Positions 15,701-27,952 of a stretch of DNA of 64,000 bases are shown piece after piece. The position numbers and the translations under genes were made by a program. Origin of the DNA: Malurus cyaneus samueli. Taxonomy: Eukaryota; Chordata; Aves; Passeriformes; Maluridae. The stretch covers positions 54,338,550 through 54,402,549 of the forward strand of contig CM019214.1 of assembly GCA_009741485.1 (NCBI GenBank). Direction: 5' to 3'. Position 1 is the first letter of the stretch. Each line of letters begins with the position of its first letter. The notes beneath the pieces were generated by a model. That model made no database searches, had not been told where the DNA came from, and saw only the letters and a list, made by a program, of their open reading frames with translations.

Positions 15701-18700
15701 AACTCTGCCAGAAAAATACGAAAGAAAAGCTTTGGAATAAGTCTATAGCAAAAGAAAGTGGAGAAATAAAAAGTTTGTTTCATTGGATCTGAGCTTACTA
15801 GAATCCTCAGTGAAATATTCTCAGGTGAAAAGTATCCTTGACATCATTACAGGGTAGTATAATTAAATCACCTGATACTACTGAACCACAGCTAGCATCA
15901 ATGCGAACCATAGCTATGTATAAAAAGCATAGTGAAGTATTGGGAGAGAAAAGGGAACTTCCATGGATAAGTAATTTCCTTGAGTCTTGGAAATGTTAAA
16001 CTGCTGCCTCAAGCTCTTAGTTACTGATAACTTTGCATCTTTTTTTGCATCTTCTTTGCATCTTTTCTCTTGAACAATATTAACAATAGTGAAAAAAAAA
16101 TAGGCACAAATTTCACCTAGGACCAAGTCCTCATCTGTCTCATGAGAGTTGTAAAGACCAAATAAACAAGGCACTGCTTGAAAGAAGTGTGGTCAGGGGG
16201 CTGGAGAAGTGTTCCAGAGTGCAGTCTTAACAGATATGCAAACTTCAGGGGACACCTTAGGGATCCCAGTCCTTTTGGAGTTGCAACAACATCCTCAATT
16301 TTCTAATATTCAGATACATCTAGTGCCAAGGAATCCTTTGAGTATAAAAGCTTAGCTTATTCTTTGAAGATTATAGATATGTTTTTCCTCCAGCTGGAAA
16401 AGATTATCACAGAGAAAATTGTTAGTTATGTCTAGCAAAACGTGACAGCTACTAATCCTGATTCAGAGACACAGTCTTAGAAAAGATCTTTGTCCTACAC
16501 ATAACCAGCTTTGTCTTTATGATAACCACAGCTTTCAGATACTCTCATGCAATAAATTTTATTGCAAGTCCTGAAGGCAACTTTATATAAAAATAACTGA
16601 AAAAAAGGAAGCCCTGATAAAACTGTATCAATACCAAATTCCAGGAAAACATTGCCAAGAAACTCCCAGCCAGAAGAAGAAAGCAACATTTAATCTTCTG
16701 GAGGTACAAAGAAAAGCAAGATTTCCTTCCCACTCTCCCAGCCTTGAGAGAAAGCCATGAGTAGTAAATTACATCTGTTTGAGGGAAGGCTCTAACCACT
16801 TTGGAAGCAAACAACTCTGAAAATAGTAAACTGATGTTCAGCATGGGAATGCATACATCAGAAGCTGGTTTTATTTCTGGGAAGCTCCTGGTAATACACC
16901 ACTATAGCTGGACTTCCTCCTCTATCTTTACCTCCAAAGGTGGTGATGCCAACATTATTTATACTTGAAGTACAGAACACTGTAAAAGAAGGACTAAAAC
17001 AAGCCTGTACTACATATTTAGTAACAAATCAGTCAGCACTGCAGTACAAGAACATGGCTTTCACCAGTTCCACTGCCTCCCCTGGGCTGTGGCTGTTGTA
17101 CCTGGAATCAGAGGAACTGCACTGGCCTAAATCACAGATGCAACAATTGTGTACAAAGAGCCACTAAATTAGCAGCTGTACAGAACATGAACTTACACTG
17201 GCCACTTTAAAATCAGAAGGTAGCAGAACAAATGTCTTTTATCAGACCATGTTTCAGTTTTAGAAATCAGTCTTCACAAACCATTTTCTGCTACCACTGG
17301 CCAGAAACAGCTCCTGACCCTATTGGATCTGTTACAGATTCAGCAGCCTTTAAGGGCTAAGAGCAGCAACACCAACAGAAGCTGACAAAGTTGTAGAGAC
17401 AGCATGGTTGCCTTGTTTGATGAGCTGGCTTAACCTATTAAGATAAGTTGGAATTTTTCTTCAAACTTTTTCAATTCTTGGCTGGCTAGATAGACTTACC
17501 TATGAGTCTAGAACAAATTGTCTCGTATTTCTTATGACTTTATTTCTGGGTGAATACATGCATATATAAAACCTACTCAAACCTAGTCTGTCAGCCACAA
17601 ACTACCAGAAAAAAACAACAAAATCCTTGTTCCCTAAGATATTAGTACTTTTTTTGTTCTTCTCTATACCCCAAAAAGAGGGAAGAAACTCATCTTCAAA
17701 GTCATTAAGAAAAGCCTTAATTATGTGCAAGAGTACAAAAAAGAAGGAATGCTTACTATAGGAAGTAGCTTATTATCACAAGAGAAAAAAAAAGAAAAAA
17801 ACAAAAACCAATTGCCTTAAATTCAGAACTTCAATCACTTCTTCATAAACTGCATGTGATGCATAGGTATGTCAGCTCCAGTACACCAAGCACATTAGGG
17901 ATCTAAAGTACCCTCACACCCTGATGATGCTCCTTTTACCTTACTGTCTGAAGTACTTTGTTACAGTGACACTCATCAAGTCACAAGGTAAAACTTGAAC
18001 TTTCCAGAATCAAAATACAGAGACTCTTAAGTATTTCCATAAAAGAAAAGCACAGCACACTTTCAAATGTTGAGAAACAGATCAGTAGGAAAGGTGGATA
18101 CTGCCACCATGTGGTGTAAAGAGAATAAAATTAGAAGCCTATTTTAAAAAAATGTCAATGTACCAAGAAAACTGTTTCTAGCACAACTTTAATTATTATT
18201 ATTGACTATCTTGTTAATTTTCTTCAGCAAAAGTTAACATAGATGTCAGTCAAAACTCAAAGGCTGTAATAGCTCTGTACAATTTTATTAAGTCAAAGCA
18301 TATTAAGGGTACAGTGAAGGAAAATGCTTATGTAAGGTAAAATTAACAGGATTAGTTTAATCTCAGTTATGACTAGAGATCATGACACAAAATAATGCTG
18401 AAGCACATAAATGCATAAATGCTATTGACTAATTTCTCTAATTCAATCAGAATGAGAAATGAAAGTACATGAATTTCACAAGAGAAACTTGTGATTACAT
18501 GTGAAACATGATTTCTCCTTACACCTTATTATTCCATAAGGGAATTTCACAGGGAAAAAGAGGCAGTCAGTAAAATATATTCTCAGAGGTAGTAAAACGA
18601 CAATGTCATCTAAGTCCTGCAAGCCATGACCTGGATAAATATACTTTGAGTACCTGAAACTGTTGTCCTAATTCCAGATTTTTGCAGAACTAAGCTAAAG

Positions 18701-21700
18701 TAGAAATCACCCTAGCTACATACATACCAACAATACTACAAATATTCATAAATACATTAGAAACAACATGCTTCTTATACTGTTTCAATTCCTCAGCTCT
18801 TTACAATAAAAACAAAACATATTTCTATTACTTGTTTCTCTACTTTTGGTGTTTATACCTTAGCTGAGATGAAATTATCTTTCTCTTTAGCATAGAAATA
18901 AATAGGAAAATTAAAATATAAATAATTGAAAAGCATAACAGAGAAGATGCAACTCCAAAGAACTTTTAAAAATGCATTTTTATAACATTAAAACAGAAGG
19001 TGAAGCAAATTGCTACCAAGACATCGGTGTCTGCAGCTGCTGCTGGGTGGATCTCCTGTCCAGCTTCCTAACCCTGAAACCTTGTCGTCCGAAAGCACAA
19101 CACAGCTGGTAAGGTACTACCCTGAGCAGTCTCATGAGCAAATCTTGCAGGGTAGCCATTGCATAAAATCAGCTGTTATACAAGGATGCACATAGCTTAT
19201 TTCCTCCTTCCCTCTCTATCACCCTCTCTGCAGCAATTTTTATACAGCAAAAAAGCTTTTATATCTTATACATGAATAATGATTTGGAGAATGATTTTCA
19301 CAATATATGGATTTACAATTTCTTAACTGAGAGAACTAAGAAGAACAAACCTCTGTCAGACACTTCAGCTGGGATCTGTACCCATTTAGTTCTTCTGTTA
19401 GACTCTCCTTTTTCATCTGTAGATCACTTAGCTCTTTCCTTAAGGAATGGACTACTTCATAGAATCGGACCTAGGAAAACAAGATAGATATTCAAAGTTG
19501 AAACTAGAAAAATTGCAATTGTGAAACTACAAACCTAAAAATACATCAGCTCAATGTTTTATGGCAATAATTTACCAAATTATTTCTAGGGCATGTCATA
19601 AAGGTAAAGATTATATTGCTGTACAACTAAGGCAGCTCCCAGTCAGGCTGTCCAATAAAAAAAATACAGTTGGTCACGGAGCACATGGCCCCATGCACTT
19701 CCTTGTGCCAAAACTAGAGCCTATTTGATTACAGAGAAAAAAAAAAGAAAAGAAAAAAAAGAAAAATCCAAAACCCCAAACAATCAAAAAACCTATTTAG
19801 CAATAACCAACTTAACTTGTTAACTTTCCCCAAGCCAATATAAATTTTATGGGATGTGTACAAATGGAGAGAGATTCATTTTCGTTTTCTGCCAGCTCAG
19901 TGTACTGAATTTGTACCAAGAAAAATGCAAGAGCAAGCACAGGGAGTGGGAACAGCACACAGCCAGGAAGAACCATGACACCTCCCCCCTCTCCACCCTC
20001 CACCATACACACAACTTCGGCAGTAACATATTGCTATATAGATTAAATTGTATAAGGAAACTAAGGCTCTGAAAGACTTGCATGTGCTAAATTAACACCA
20101 AAAAAACCCTACCTTCTTATAGGATTAAAAAAATTTTAAATCAGTAACACATACTCCTCTCCCCCCACTCTAGTCATAGGCATGGTCTCAGGCAAGGGAG
20201 GCTCACATCCATAAAACTTATTCACAACTTTGCTACAGATCAAGAAAAAAAGACTAGAAAATACAGTAGTAAAACCACAAAGTCAGTATTAAAAACCAAA
20301 AAGAGACAAAACAAAGAAGAAAGAGCTTTTTTGATATACACCCACACACACGTACACAGAGAACACTACTCCCAGATTAACTTGATACCTTAAAATGTTG
20401 CATTTGGGGATGTGAAAAGAATAAGTAATTAAGCACTGTTTTCATGTAAAAGCTACTGCGTACCCTCCATCTCTAATGCTTTCTTTGATATGTGATTAAA
20501 GAAAGACAGGCAAGAAAGCACAAATTAAGTAATCATTTAAGAGCAAGCTGTACTACACTTCCATGCAGAAGGAAGACAACCTGTAAACAGCAGCAAAGTT
20601 CCAGGTATATTTCATATAACTTCAGCATAGAATTCTAAAAAACACAGAAGCCTTAGAAATCTGCAATGTAAACACAGCTGTAGCATGCTTTATACAATAA
20701 GGCAAGAATGCTACATGATTGAAAGATTAGTATTTTTAACTGTAACATCTGATGATTCAATTGGCCATTTTAAAGAAAAAAAACCCCTTGATTATAACTA
20801 ATTGGTAACCACTTAAAGCATTGTTTTCTTAAAACCACACCTGCTTTTCCAGTAAGTTCTTGTATTTTTACTGCAATTTCCCTAGGAAACCTAACTTGTG
20901 ATGTCACACTGCAATTATTTCCCAAAACAGAGCAACCTTAAAACAGATTCCGGTGTAGACACCAAGATTACAAGAGATACAGGTATCAACGACAAGTGTA
21001 TTTGCACAGCCTTCCCAAAAAAAGATCCCTGCATGGTAATAAAGTACAAATGAATGCAGCAGATGAGGGTAGGTCATAGCACTTGAACTGTTTCTCCTAT
21101 TTAGCTGGTTTGAGTGCCAGTAAACATTCATGTAGCCCAACAGTCAAAGCACACACTGCCTGTTGCCAACTCAACACTGCAGAAACAAAACTCACTGTAG
21201 GAGGGATTTCAGAAACAACTGCCTTCTTAAAAATCACAAATTCACACTGATGTGCTATAACCAGTTACCACTTTCTAGAGAATCTTAAAAACCTCTTAGC
21301 ATGTGCCCACCACTTTTTATGGAAAACTAGAACTAAGTAAAAATTAGTAGGTGCAAAGGATGAAAAAGTTGGCTTCTGTTAAATGAAGTTATGTGAAAGC
21401 AGCTGCATCAGTTAACTGCCTTCTTAAACAAACAGCAACTGCGCTGCAGTTAGCAAAGTGCTACATCTGAAAGACATGTCAATTAAATCAGTTCAAACAG
21501 AATTTGCAGATATACTTTTTAATTTGCTGAAAAATTTTCTACAGGGGAGTACACAAGGGGTTCACTTTACTGAGCAAACGGAACTGGTGCTTGGCTGAAT
21601 CATTTAACAGCCTGAAGTGCTCTAAAATTTCACATACACTGTTTCTAAAAACATCTTAGAAATTACTAAACAAAAGTCTGAAATTTAACATGTAAGTTCA

Positions 21701-24700
21701 AAACAAAAAGTATAATTTTAAGAGAAAGATGCTTAAAATTTTTCAGTTGTCATCATTAGCATTAAACATTACCTAGGCTTTGTTCCAACGTCACTATTGC
21801 ACCCCCTTGTGGAATAACAGTGAAAAACAGCTCACATTTGCTTTAATTTCAGTATTTTAAACTTACAGTATTTCTATATAAAAAATCTGCATTTAAGCTC
21901 TTCCTGCTGTTTGTTCAGTACACCAGGTTTCAAATGAAGTCTAAGCATTACACACATGTTTACTTCCATCAAGAATTGCAAGGCACTATTTTATAATAGA
22001 TAAATAGAAAAAAAAGAGTTGAAAATTTCTTGCTCAAGCTGTCTAAGCAGGACCCTTTCTTGACAAGGAAATTCTACCCTAGTATCAGTAGGCTATATTA
22101 GTAGTCTGCACATGGATTTGGAGCCAGAAATTTTAACTGCCTGAGAAATGCACAATTCCTCCTTAGGCAAACACAGCAGAAAACAGCATTCCCTTCAAAG
22201 TCCTTTTCCTGGCCTTTGGGAGCCAAATAGATGCACAGACAGGATATGCAAAACTATTCTACAGCATCCCAGCATCTGTATCAGCTGCATAACTCAAAGT
22301 AATGATAAACAACCACCAAACTTGACTAGGCTCACGCTCATCCTCTGCTAAAAGAAATCAAAAAAAGCAGAAGATAGCATATTACTACAATGTATCGACA
22401 GAATGCTTTATCCAGGAAAAAAGGTCTAAAAATGACTTCTTCTAAAGAAAAGATGATGTGTGAAGAAAGAAGAGGCTTCACTGAACATTTAAGTAGAGGA
22501 ACTCTTGTCACAGACAAAAATAACATTTACTGGTTGAATGTAAAAGAAAAGAAGGTTAAGGGTAGAAGGTGGCTGCTACTCATCTCTCCCACTTCACATC
22601 GTTTTGACAATCATTTTCTACTCACGAATTAAATCTAAATTGTGCTGTGACAGTTTCACTTAAAGCAGATGACAAGATTACTAACTCATGGTATCTGTCT
22701 TGCCTGGTTACAGAGTCTTTTGTACTGATTGTCAATCAAATCCTGAAGTCCTGAACTTTGTGCATACCAATTCAATAGATCCATTGACATGGATTTCAGT
22801 TTCTGTTAAAAATCTGTGATTTTTCACCATAGTGATGCCGATCAAAATCCCCTCCAATATTTCTGCAGAGGGCAGAGTACAGTAGACAACTACGGAGCAA
22901 TGACCTAACAGGCCCCAAACTACATATTCTTATTAATGCCACGGAGCCTTATGACTTTCCTAGCACTTTCAATAGCCCAGATTTTAAAACATATTCACAA
23001 GAACATCTTTAGATAAGGGTGACCGTTGTTACTTCTCTATTCTTATCAAGAGCACAGTATACCAAGACATTGATCCAGAGAATTCATTCATGTAGCATTT
23101 ATACCTCAATGAATGTACTAAGGTTTTTAACATTGTATTATTTATAGCTTCATTAAAAACAAGCTCTATAGGTAAGTTCAATGCTACTACTTCGGTGAAT
23201 TAAGGTTTACATGTCTAATTCTTCTTGATCTTCATAAGTGAGCTAGGATGTTCTGGACATGTCCCACAGCCTTTTTATTGCAAACGAGTACACCGTGGCC
23301 TCTCTATAGAATCACAAGCCACAATTAACAAACATATTTAATCAGGATAGGAGTCTTAAAGTATACTGTCAGGTACACTTTGTCTCCTGTGTTTAGTCAA
23401 ATAGGAAAGGGACATGAGGAAAGCACAAAAGAAAAGTAAGAGATGTTTGCAAGAGCCATCCCAACTTGCGCTTCTGGCAAGCCAAGTTTCAAATTCCTTT
23501 TTCCAGCCTACAGTATTTCCTGTCATCAGTGTGTGCTCACATTTTAATTGTAACACCCCCTTTGCTTAACCTCCTTTAAGTAAATCAGCAGTTCTACCCT
23601 CTTTCAAGACATCAGAAATGTTTAAAGGATTAAAAAGTTCCTCTCTTTACTGGAACCCAGTCATAACATACTGATCTGGAAACACATCTGCCCCTGAAAG
23701 TCCCTTATTTCTAGTTGGATATGGAAAAAACCACAACCCACCACAATTTAGAGCTTGTGGTAGGTTGACCCTGCCCAGCAGCCTATATGGCTGCTCACCC
23801 ACTTGCTGCCTCCCCTGGAAGCAGGACAGAGAAGAGAGTGAGAAGAACAAAATCAAGAAAACTCAGGTGTTGAGTTTTCTAAGCAATTACTGAAGGAAAG
23901 AGAGGTGAGCTTGAAAAAATAAAAAAGAAAAAGCAAAGAACTCACCACCTCCCAGAAACTGGGGAGACTGATCAAGACTGATACACAATCAGCCTCTGAG
24001 TAATAACCACCTTGGAAGGACCACCCCCCATCACCTCTTCCTCTATCTCCAGCTTATATACTGCTGACTATGAGGTCAGGTGGTATGGAATATTCCTTTG
24101 GCCAATTTGGTCAGCTGTCTAGCTGAGTCCCTTATCAATCTCCTGACCATTTACAGCTTGCTGGGGCAGGGGGAGAGAGAATGGGAAAAAAAGAAAGCCT
24201 TGATGCTGCGCAAGCACTGTTCAGCAATAGCCAAAACACTGTTTTTAGACATGGGTGCAAAGCACAACAAGATTAGGACTGCTATGAAGAAAGTTAATTC
24301 TGTCCCAGCCAGACCCAGGATATACAGATTATATTTTAAACCAGTACAAAACCCAATACTCACTGAGACATATTCAGGGATAGAAAGCTGATCTTCAGAA
24401 AGAGACTTTAGCTTCTCATAGGATTCATCTGTTAATTCCAAGTCTCGCAAGCTACGACGAATATCTCCAGCCCTCTCTCTCAACTGATGATTTGTTTCTT
24501 CCAGTTGCTTCTGTCTCAATAAAATAGTTTCCATTTCTTGTTTCATTAGAGCCTGATGTTTCCTTCAAGATGGATTGGAAAACAAAAGGTACCAGTTAGT
24601 GGGTAACACAAGTGACAAAGCTTCACAATACCCTGACAAAGCAGTGAGTTATGTTCATTTTATAGAGGGATCAGTTTACAAAGGGTAATCAGTGCAAGAG

Positions 24701-27526
24701 TGTATACCACCACAGCTATACAGGCATATCAGATACTATATATATAAAACCCAGGAATTTTATACTCATTGACAATACAAAGTTGAATGTGAGAAAAAGC
24801 AACCTCCACATATACTGACTTGAATTTATGAACTAAATTTAATTTACCAATTAAAAGGTTAAAAACAGAAATCAGAAAAAGCAGAATATATTTCCACGCA
24901 AACCCTAAGGAACTAGCAAATCACAAATAAACAATAGAAACTTGAACTTTCAGCTTATCAAAGTACCAGCATATGCAGTCATGACGTATTCCATATACAA
25001 CCCTTTATTTTCTAACCACTGTAACACACGAAGTTGTAGTCCTTTATTAGAAAAAACAAACAGCAATAAATCAACCATTACTATAATAAAACAAGTAGCC
25101 TTGCTTCCAGCCTTAAAACACCATCACTACTATTATCACCAGTGAGAAGGTATTATACAGCAAGAGAAACTGTACATCAGTTAATGATGTTGAGAAGTGT
25201 TTATTTGATCCAAATCAAAGACAACTAACCTATTTTTTTTTTCTTTTTTAGCTGTAACTCTTGAAAAGTTATTCAAGTCACTCTTTACAAAATGGTCATT
25301 TCTGCATTACTTAAAAAGGAATAAAAAATATTAACTAGTACTACAAGGCAACATCTACACCATTGGTCTCGAAAAGGTAATAGGAAATCTGAGGTCAGCA
25401 AAGCAGTCACATAAGGACACAGACCATGGTGTGTACATTTGTGTTAAACGAGGATGAAAAGTGAAGTAAAAGACCGATAAGAAAACTAATTAAAAGATTG
25501 GGAAAAGTAGTGCAACTGTTTCATGCCTATTAATAAAAGTTTGCACATCAGCACTTTTTTACTGAGCACTCCTTAGACAACTCAAACATGACCAGCATAT
25601 TTCAGTCTGGTGCATCTAAGCATCCAGAATGACATACATTTCTCTGACAATCAGTGGCTCTTACATGGAAGACTTTGCTGTAACTAATCTCAGGTGTCCC
25701 TTTGCATCCCTAAATCTGTTCTAGCCTTACTATAAAACTTGACTTGGAATTAGTGACATCCCACAAGGTCTATTTAACATGAAACTATGTAAGTATTGCC
25801 CTTTAATTCACAGGTGTAAAAATATTTAATTGACAAAATAGCTTGGAAAAGCCAGCCTATTTTTCAGGTTAACTCAAAATATTTCAGAAAAACAACATGG
25901 AAAGTGAGTTTCTATGTCATCAACCAAAAGCATTTCTGACAAGAACTAATTGGAAATGCTAAAAATTATACACCTAATTTCCCCAAATCATCTATGCTGC
26001 AGTTATTAAAAATTCTATTTAAAATGATGGAAATTCTGCCATGCCCACCTAGTCCTTTTGTTCTTTATTGGTTTTAAGAACATTTTTACTCCCTCTTCCT
26101 AAGTTTGAATTAAGGTAACACAAAACCAAACCCACAAACTTCAGCCAGTGAGAATTGAATTCAAATTTACTTATATATAAATTAAATATTTTATGTAATG
26201 TAAATTCAATTTTTAGGATGAAAACACTAACATAATCTGCAAAAGAAATCCTATTCCTGCAAGTAATAATTATCTGTTTCAGTTAATAACTTATTTATAT
26301 AAAATCAAATTAATTCATGAATTTGTTAACATTCTTAATTTTACTTCCATCATACCTGGCATCTTCTTGCTGTAATGCCAACTGACTATCCAGTCGTAAA
26401 GACAACAGCTGCTTTTGATGGATTGCATCATTAAGCTTCTCCTCTAGCTCTTCAATCTAAATATAAAGAACGTGAGTATAAAATAAAAAGTTACCATATT
26501 AATTAAAAAAAAAAATTACAAAAAGAAGAGCCCAATACTGTGGGAAGTGCAGTAATGGCTAAAAACACCTCTAAATACACTAAGGCTTCAAAGAATATGA
26601 TATAAATTTTGTCCCAATGAACAAAAAATAAAAAATACTTAGTTCTTAAATGGGTCTTTTTCAGTCAAATAGCTATTTGTTCAACTAATTTCAAGTTAGG
26701 CTTAAACTCAGAGCAGCAAGCCAGAGAAACCAACAGTTAGCATACAGTACGTCATAGAAAGGAACTGTACACAAATGTGGCAAACATTTTGTACGTTTCT
26801 TAATGGCATGCATTTTAGTCTACGCTGTACACAACAAAATCTGCTATTAGCATCTTGGTATATTCTAGCCCCATCTTCATTAACAAAGCATGAAAGAGTA
26901 TTCAGATCACTTTTTTTTTAAATTCCACAAGCTGAGGTTCAAACCCCTTTTATGCTGCTAACATGAGTGACAGAATTATTCTTCCTGAGAGAAAACAGTT
27001 GTTTTTCCCTCGTATTTAGGAAAAGTAAAACTAACTAGATTCCCCCTCATATATTTAAAAGTATAATGATTTGAACAACTCAGCTATCTGCATTTTTGTT
27101 TCCTTTTCTTCTCATTAAAGAGCACAAACAAAACACACCAAGAAAACCATCAATCCAAGTAGATCTCTCTCATACAATTTAAATAAATTCTTTTCAAAAC
27201 ATAAGTTTCGATCATGTTATAAAAGCATCGAACCCAAGAAAAGGTTATATAATGAAAGGAGAAACATTACTTACCTTGGTCAAATATTCAACTTTCAAGT
27301 TGTCAATCATCAAGTTTTTTTGTGATAATTCTATTTTAAGTAGCTGAAGATTATGAAGCAACTCCTTCCGTTCAATCAGCTGCTTAGTGATTTTCACAGT
27401 ACCTTCTCTCTCTTCAGAAGAAGAGACATCATCGGTTGGTACTGTGGTTTCTAAGCTGATATCCTCAGATTCCAAGGAGCTAGAAGCGTTTACTTTCTTG
27501 ATTGCCTTAGAGCTTCTGTGTGACAT
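674..27526 (-). CDS. PIBF1: PIBF1, 5' part (coding exons 1-9, runs off the left edge)
   Basis: Encodes progesterone immunomodulatory binding factor 1, known in the family as a long coiled-coil protein of centriolar satellites and the ciliary base, with reported immunomodulatory short forms. Nine coding exons are seen on the minus strand: 27526-27275, 26456-26356, 24562-24364, 19470-19351, 11980-11847, 9805-9697, 6573-6392, 4663-4538 and 772-674. They total 1322 nt, about 440 of roughly 757 residues in human, and every phase joins. The protein starts [20 protein letters not shown], close to human. Charged heptad-rich coiled coil follows, with conserved blocks such as [37 protein letters not shown] and [18 protein letters not shown]. 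No enzymatic motif or membrane segment is visible. The ATG at 27526 matches the family start. Upstream it shares a CpG-rich promoter with DIS3. The C-terminal exons lie outside the window. Identity is very secure; exact splice sites are inferred. Confidence 0.96.
2958..2973. repeat. Poly-A tract (16 A)
   Basis: Simple homopolymer in PIBF1 intron 8. Confidence 0.95.
3355..3381. repeat. Poly-T tract (27 T)
   Basis: Uninterrupted homopolymer in PIBF1 intron 8; could be the tail of an old minus-oriented retroposon, but no element is recognisable beside it. Confidence 0.95.
4538..4663 (-). CDS. PIBF1: PIBF1 coding exon 8 (residues 366-408)
   Basis: Encodes [20 protein letters not shown] and ends SKEMYEREN. 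Acceptor TATTTACAG, donor AACAG|GTAGGT. 126 nt. Confidence 0.95.
6392..6573 (-). CDS. PIBF1: PIBF1 coding exon 7 (residues 306-366), GC donor
   Basis: Encodes [20 protein letters not shown] and the near-invariant [18 protein letters not shown] block, ending [10 protein letters not shown]. The acceptor is TTTATAG. The donor is CCAG|GCAAGT, a GC rather than a GT splice site: only this cut joins in frame with the RDHCKAEYE of exon 8. 182 nt. Confidence 0.94.
8150..8463 (+). mobile_element. Solo LTR remnant of an avian endogenous retrovirus
   Basis: The stretch through CTGCTTCCCTGGCTGAAC, TTATCTCAACCCATGA, TTACTCTTCCGGTTCTC and TGCCAGCTGGGATTAAACCA follows the familiar 3' half of a bird ERV LTR. 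The canonical poly(A) hexamer is degraded. No primer-binding site or internal sequence follows, so it looks like a lone, old LTR in PIBF1 intron 6. The left boundary is uncertain and could extend toward 7.8 kb. Recognised from memory, not by search. Confidence 0.55.
8980..9650 (+). mobile_element. Old CR1 LINE fragment
   Basis: Degraded but colinear with the CR1 3' region: TTTGGAGTGCTATGTCCCA (about 9138), a GGAGCAGGACCAGAAGAG segment (about 9197), CCTTCAGGAGAGAAAT, then a stretch ending CTCTAAGCAACTCAACCT (9525-9543). Sense strand is plus. Heavy divergence implies an old insertion in PIBF1 intron 6. Confidence 0.6.
9697..9805 (-). CDS. PIBF1: PIBF1 coding exon 6 (residues 269-305)
   Basis: Encodes [20 protein letters not shown] and then [13 protein letters not shown]. 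Acceptor TTTCACAG, donor GAG|GTAAAG. 109 nt; ends in phase 0. Confidence 0.94.
11512..11541. repeat. Two exact tandem copies of a 15-bp unit
   Basis: The unit AGTACTTGTTCCAAG is repeated directly in PIBF1 intron 5. Likely a recent small duplication. Confidence 0.9.
11847..11980 (-). CDS. PIBF1: PIBF1 coding exon 5 (residues 225-269)
   Basis: Contains the highly conserved stretch [20 protein letters not shown]. Acceptor CACTTCCTAG, donor TG|GTAAGT. At 134 nt it ends two bases into a Cys codon completed by exon 6. Confidence 0.95.
11981..19350 (-). other. PIBF1 intron 4 (7.4 kb)
   Basis: The longest intron in the window. AT-rich; I recognise no mobile element, RNA gene or further exon in it, although diverged repeats could be missed by eye. 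Confidence 0.7.
19351..19470 (-). CDS. PIBF1: PIBF1 coding exon 4 (residues 185-224)
   Basis: Translates [20 protein letters not shown] and on to QLKCLTE, aligning with human VRFYELVNPLRKEI. It is 120 nt, phase 0 on both sides. The acceptor TTTTCCTAG is good. The donor GAG|GTTTGT departs from consensus at +3 to +5, so this exon may be weakly defined. Confidence 0.93.
19471..24363 (-). other. PIBF1 intron 3 (4.9 kb)
   Basis: AT-rich, ending at its 5' side with the LTR-derived block (23.64-24.33 kb). Otherwise nothing recognised. Confidence 0.7.
23640..24330. mobile_element. LTR-retroelement-derived block in PIBF1 intron 3
   Basis: Phrases such as GAGGTCAGGTGGTATGGAAT, TTGGCCAATTTGGTCAGC, GCAAGCACTGTTCAGCAATA and GAAAGTTAATTCTGTCCCAG recall a common avian ERV LTR and flanking sequence. 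No intact retroviral coding was seen. Limits and orientation are approximate; the right end falls near 24319, about 45 bp from PIBF1 exon 3. Confidence 0.55.
24364..24562 (-). CDS. PIBF1: PIBF1 coding exon 3 (residues 118-184)
   Basis: Encodes [20 protein letters not shown] and onward to [10 protein letters not shown]. Acceptor is CTTGAAG, donor is TCA|GTGAGT. The split first codon reads AGG (Arg) where human has Ser. An LTR-derived block begins about 45 bp downstream of the donor. Confidence 0.95.
24563..27274 (-). other. PIBF1 introns 2 and 1b (exon 2 at 26356-26456 lies between)
   Basis: 24563-26355 and 26457-27274 are AT-rich with no recognised elements. Confidence 0.7.
26356..26456 (-). 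CDS. PIBF1: PIBF1 coding exon 2 (residues 85-118)
   Basis: Translates [20 protein letters not shown] and continues to QQEDA, a clear match to the family coiled coil. Acceptor TTAG precedes it and donor GTATG follows. It is 101 nt long, starts in phase 0 and ends two bases into a codon completed by the next exon. Confidence 0.93.
27275..27526 (-). CDS. PIBF1: PIBF1 coding exon 1 (residues 1-84)
   Basis: Contains the start codon (27526-27524) and 84 whole codons ending YLTK, followed by donor GTAAGT on the minus strand. The N-terminus is serine-rich ([19 protein letters not shown]) and then becomes helical. The exon continues upstream as 5' UTR to a likely acceptor at 27591-27592 (TTCTTGCAG), so its full extent is probably 27275-27590. 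Confidence 0.95.
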
Positions 27527-27952
27527 TTTCTTACACTACTTGCAAAGCTTTTTTAAGCTATACCTTGAGATGAGCCCCCTGAAGAATCAGCTGCAAGAAT
27601 CAAAATAATTAAATGAAATGTCACTATGAAAAACTAACCAGTTAAATTAGACCACTAAGCAAGCTATACTTCTCAGTATCACATGACCTTTTTTTCACCC
27701 AAGAAAAACATTTTGAGAAGCCCTGAACAGGGCTGCTGCCTGAGGACCCTCTTCCTAAACAATCAAGCATTTTGACTAGAATAAGTTAAATACCCGTGTG
27801 AACACCAGTGTGAATCTAGTTTACTAGAATGATACTATAATTAAAGACGTGCACCTTGTCAAGACTCTCGAGACCCACCAGGCATATACTGCACCAGAGA
27901 GCACCTGGGACGAGGTACAACACGAGAGAAAACTGTAAAGGAATACTTTGCT

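Noticed and set aside
24080..24391. A 103-codon plus-strand open frame
   Set aside because: It runs through the LTR-derived block into antisense PIBF1 exon 3 and has no coding signature.
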